A DNA stretch of 64,000 bases, taken from the NCBI GenBank assembly GCA_964564545.1, contig CAZMBP010000021.1, positions 1 to 64,000 on the forward strand. Reading direction: 5' to 3'. The position numbers and the translations under genes were made by a program. This document shows positions 61,533 to 64,000 of the stretch, piece by piece. Origin of the DNA: CAJQQY01 sp964564545 (lineage in GTDB: Bacteria > Bacteroidota > Bacteroidia > Chitinophagales > Saprospiraceae). Position 1 is the first letter of the stretch. Every line of letters starts with the position of its first letter. The notes beneath the pieces were generated by a model, which was not told the origin of the DNA, searched no databases, and was given only the letters and a program-made list of their open reading frames with translations.

Positions 61533-62207
61533 ATGGCATACTATATCGACTTAAAAGAAATAAGTATTGAACAATATAAAAAGAAATTAAAATCTACCAA
61601 TTTTCTTCCAAGCTGGAAAATATTAGCAGAAAATATCGATGAGAATATGGATACTATAAAAAAGCTAAAGATCAAAAATGTGGAAGAATTAAAGCATGCT
61701 TTAAAGACCAAAATCAATGTATCAGAGTTTTCAAAACTGAGTGGATTATCGGAGGAATATTTGACTGTCCTACGAAGGGTAATTAATGGATATCATCCAA
61801 AGCCCAATAAAATAAAGGACTTCCCTAGTATTTCGAAAAAAACCATATTGGCATTAGAAAATGTTGGGATAAAAAACACCTTTCATTTATTTGATAAAAT
61901 AAAAAATCCACAAAGCAGAAAAACGCTCGCTAAAAAAACTAAAATCAGCGAAAACATCATCTTACACCTAGCTAAATTAACAGATTTATCTAGAGTTAAA
62001 TGGGTGAATCATACTTTTGCAAATGTATTGTTATTGGCTGGTTTCGAATCAGCTAAAAAAGTAGCAGAAGCAGATCCTTTAGATCTTTATGAAAGAGTAA
62101 AAAAATTAAACGAGGAGAAAAAATTATTTCCAGCACATATCGGAATGAACGATATGAAGCGATGTATAGATGCTGCCAATGATCTTACATTCGAAGTTGA
62201 ATATTAA
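61533..62207 (+). CDS. DUF4332 helix-hairpin-helix protein
   Basis: A 224-residue, Lys-rich, all-helical cytoplasmic protein. Repeated helix-hairpin-helix-like units ('LKIKNVEELKHALKT', 'FPSISKKTILALENVGIKNTFHLFDKI', 'TFANVLLLAGFESAKKVAEADPLDLYERV') fit DUF4332, which resembles the HhH domains of DNA-repair and polymerase proteins. Nucleic-acid binding is likely, but the role is unknown. Confidence 0.75.
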   Translation: MAYYIDLKEISIEQYKKKLKSTNFLPSWKILAENIDENMDTIKKLKIKNVEELKHALKTKINVSEFSKLSGLSEEYLTVLRRVINGYHPKPNKIKDFPSISKKTILALENVGIKNTFHLFDKIKNPQSRKTLAKKTKISENIILHLAKLTDLSRVKWVNHTFANVLLLAGFESAKKVAEADPLDLYERVKKLNEEKKLFPAHIGMNDMKRCIDAANDLTFEVEY

Positions 62208-62267
62208 TATCAATTGATGACTTCTTAATTATAAATAATTTAATCATTCACACAATTTCTATCAACC

Positions 62268-62774
62268 ATGAAAGAAAAATTAAACTTCAAATCTTCAAAT
62301 AAATACTATAACGATCTTAAAGAATATTTTTTTTCAGTAGATGAAGCTGTTGAAAAAAACACAGCACTTCCCTCTAAAAAAACACCCGTAAATAAATTGT
62401 TACAAGAAATTAATTCCAATGGTAGTCACTCACCAGATGAATTACCTAAACCATTTCAGGAACCTCCAATAAAACCTATACAACCTGAAATTTCTCCGAT
62501 GCAACAACCTCTTGAAAAACCAAATCCTATAGAAATATCCCCTTTTAAAGAACCTGGCGAAAAACCTATCCCGGAAGAAATGCCACCATCAGAGCCTCTG
62601 AAAAAACCTCTGCCAATTGAAGTTCCTCCTCCTAAAGAACCAACTCCGGAGAAGGTACCACCAGTTGAAGCTCCACCTAAAAAAGATCCTACTCCAGAGA
62701 AAGAACCTCCTGAAGAGTTTCCGCCAATTGAGGAGCCACCAACTAAAGAACCAGTTGATATAAAAATTATTTAA
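62268..62774 (+). CDS. Pro/Glu-rich repeat protein
   Basis: A 168-residue protein without signal peptide. The first 55 residues are ordinary and charged. The rest consists of about ten irregular repeats of the type 'P.E.PP.KEP' ('IEVPPPKEPTPEKVPP', 'PPEEFPPIEEPPTKEP'), likely an extended, disordered tail. It could be a spacer or an interaction scaffold. It follows DUF4332 by 60 bp and ends the plus-strand run. Confidence 0.65.
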   Translation: MKEKLNFKSSNKYYNDLKEYFFSVDEAVEKNTALPSKKTPVNKLLQEINSNGSHSPDELPKPFQEPPIKPIQPEISPMQQPLEKPNPIEISPFKEPGEKPIPEEMPPSEPLKKPLPIEVPPPKEPTPEKVPPVEAPPKKDPTPEKEPPEEFPPIEEPPTKEPVDIKII

Positions 62775-62785
62775 ACAGGTGATTT

Positions 62786-63907
62786 TTAATATTTTTCACT
62801 TTGAAACCGAACCAATTCATAAATTCGACCTCCAGGTGAAACTGAATCATTCACTTTATTAGAAAAAATAAATAATCCTTCATCTCTATTTAAATGCCAT
62901 TCTGCCCAAGTGCTGAATCCGGTTCCACCTCCCTTATGTCCAATACAATCCCCTAAGCAATTTTGCCATAGGTTGGATATTCCAGAAGCAGGATTCTGAA
63001 TTTCAAACATTTTTTCAACTGTACTTTTTTCAAGAATACGTGTTTCGTTAAATTCTCCTTGGTTTAAAAAGGTTATCATAAAGTGTGAAAAATCTTCGAG
63101 ACTACTACTCAAAAAACCAACTGGATAATGTCGACAAGTATAATAATTCATAGGATTACCATTATTATCAAAAGGAGTTGTCAATAGTTCTTCATCTAAT
63201 TCATCAATCCAAAATGATGAATTATTCATCATCAATGGTTCTAAAATATTGGTCTTACAATATTCCCGATAATCTTCTCCACTTATTTGTTCAACGATGA
63301 GTGCAAGCAACGAAGTCCCAATATTAGAGTATAACCATTTCTCTCCAGGTGCAAAATCTTTCCAAACACTAGTTCGATATTGCATTCCATCGGGAAGTAT
63401 ATATTCAGGAATCCACTCAGAAAGCAAAGGTGGCTCTTCCATGAAATAGAAGTGGTGAAAGTCAGGTATTCCATCTTCCTCCACAGGCCAAGCCAATCCA
63501 GAAGAATGATTTAGCAACATACTGGTGGTGATTTTTCGATTTGGAAAATTTGGATTACGAACTTCAAATGGTAAATATTGGTTTATGTCTGACTCAAGAT
63601 CAATTTTTTCTTGTTCCCATAATTGCATAACTGCAGTACTGAGAATTAATTTGGAAATTGACATCAAAGTATATAATGATTGCGAAGATGTTGGTTTAAG
63701 ATCTGCTACATCAGTATATCCAAAATTGCCTTCCCAAACGATCTCATCTTTCTTTACTATGCCAGCTGATAAAGAATGAATTCCTTCCTTTGCCATTTCC
63801 TTTTCGATCTCCGCCCGAATATCTTTAATGTCTTCAGTTGATTTTTCACAGGTAAATATCAAAAGTAAACTCAACCCTATTATCAAAAATGAAATTATTT
63901 TTTTCAT
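62786..63907 (-). CDS. Serine hydrolase (class C beta-lactamase family) lipoprotein
   Basis: The 373-residue lipoprotein (Cys20 in 'LLIFTC') has the penicillin-binding fold motifs: S-x-x-K with Ser83 and Lys86 ('SISK'), Y-x-N with Tyr193 and Asn195 ('LYSN') and the KTG-like box 'HKGGGTG' (residue 324 on). Family members include peptidases, esterases and class C lactamases. Without the lactamase-specific residues, a D-peptidase or esterase role is more likely than resistance. Confidence 0.9.
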   Translation of the reverse strand: MKKIISFLIIGLSLLLIFTCEKSTEDIKDIRAEIEKEMAKEGIHSLSAGIVKKDEIVWEGNFGYTDVADLKPTSSQSLYTLMSISKLILSTAVMQLWEQEKIDLESDINQYLPFEVRNPNFPNRKITTSMLLNHSSGLAWPVEEDGIPDFHHFYFMEEPPLLSEWIPEYILPDGMQYRTSVWKDFAPGEKWLYSNIGTSLLALIVEQISGEDYREYCKTNILEPLMMNNSSFWIDELDEELLTTPFDNNGNPMNYYTCRHYPVGFLSSSLEDFSHFMITFLNQGEFNETRILEKSTVEKMFEIQNPASGISNLWQNCLGDCIGHKGGGTGFSTWAEWHLNRDEGLFIFSNKVNDSVSPGGRIYELVRFQSEKY

Positions 63908-63916
63908 GGCGTTTTT

Positions 63917-64000
63917 CTATTTTTTAAGTTGAAGAAATTGATAGCCCACCGTCAATGAGATACTAATGTTTCTTACATATTCTTTCGAAGAACCATAATA
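63917..64000 (-). CDS. Partial CDS: C-terminus of an outer-membrane barrel protein
   Basis: The minus strand has 27 sense codons from the window edge, then TAG at 63917. The translated end contains 'YVRNISISLTVGYQFLQLKK', a last transmembrane strand with alternating residues and an aromatic near the end. The rest of the gene lies outside the window. Its stop is 10 bp from the start of the serine hydrolase gene, so the two probably form an operon. Confidence 0.6.
   Translation of the reverse strand, partial: YYGSSKEYVRNISISLTVGYQFLQLKK

Noticed and set aside
62786..63907. Antibiotic-resistance beta-lactamase
   Set aside because: The SxxK/YxN fold is shared with many esterases and peptidases; the sequence gives no ground for lactamase activity.

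Overview
The window is AT-rich chromosomal DNA of a member of the Bacteroidota. The evidence is T9SS C-terminal sorting domains, many lipoproteins with a short SxC/GC lipobox, outer-membrane barrels ending in Phe, a 7TM hybrid histidine kinase with an AraC output, a Reg_prop/Y_Y_Y regulator, and several -7 elements of the Bacteroidota form TAnnTTTG. A free-living, polysaccharide-degrading relative of the Saprospiria or Flavobacteriia would fit, but no marker gene here settles the rank. I saw no rRNA, tRNA, CRISPR array, integrase or transposase.

Layout. 0-7 kb: secreted proteins on the minus strand (receptor-L-like repeat protein, DUF1566 lipoprotein, PI-PLC-like lipoprotein) and a divergent 7TM hybrid sensor. 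7-14 kb: TlpA-like lipoprotein, S9 peptidase, APC permease, SLC13 permease. 14-38 kb: the main accessory region, a beta-glucan (laminarin-type) utilisation locus. 38-51 kb: a histone-H1-like protein, a T9SS propeller protein, patatin lipase, SlyD-like isomerase, another secreted GH3, unknown secreted proteins, an EAD11-like membrane protein and a GH88. 52-57 kb: hypF-hypC-hypD-hypE, without hypA, hypB or hydrogenase subunits. 57-62.8 kb: a stress-type cluster (phosphoribosyltransferase, alpha/beta hydrolase, dodecin, HtrA protease, DUF4332 protein, Pro/Glu-rich protein). The end holds a serine hydrolase and the last 27 codons of another barrel gene.

The glucan locus is the most interesting part. 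A minus-strand series (GH16, GH3, MFS sugar porter, GH16, GH3, GH3) runs from 25974 to 15476. It is divergent from a membrane-bound Reg_prop/Y_Y_Y/LuxR-type regulator (26224-29142). A second unit (31417-37733, plus strand) encodes two large outer-membrane barrels and two surface-type lipoproteins, one with tandem carbohydrate-binding-like domains. It is divergent from a clan GH-A hydrolase. There is no SusC or SusD. Both units begin with the same upstream architecture: four GATGTA hexamers as two pairs (11 bp pitch within each pair, 20-21 bp between the pairs), then exactly 32 bp, then an identical TAAATTTG -7 element. This ties the hydrolases, the sugar porter and the unusual outer-membrane proteins into one regulon. 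The inferred scheme is surface GH16 cleavage, uptake through the new barrels, periplasmic GH3 trimming, import by the MFS porter, and final hydrolysis by two GH3 enzymes that lack signal peptides.

A second shared motif, TGAY-N4-RTCA (Crp/Fnr-like palindromes), lies in the intergenic regions of the 58-59.4 kb stress cluster and before the histone-like gene.
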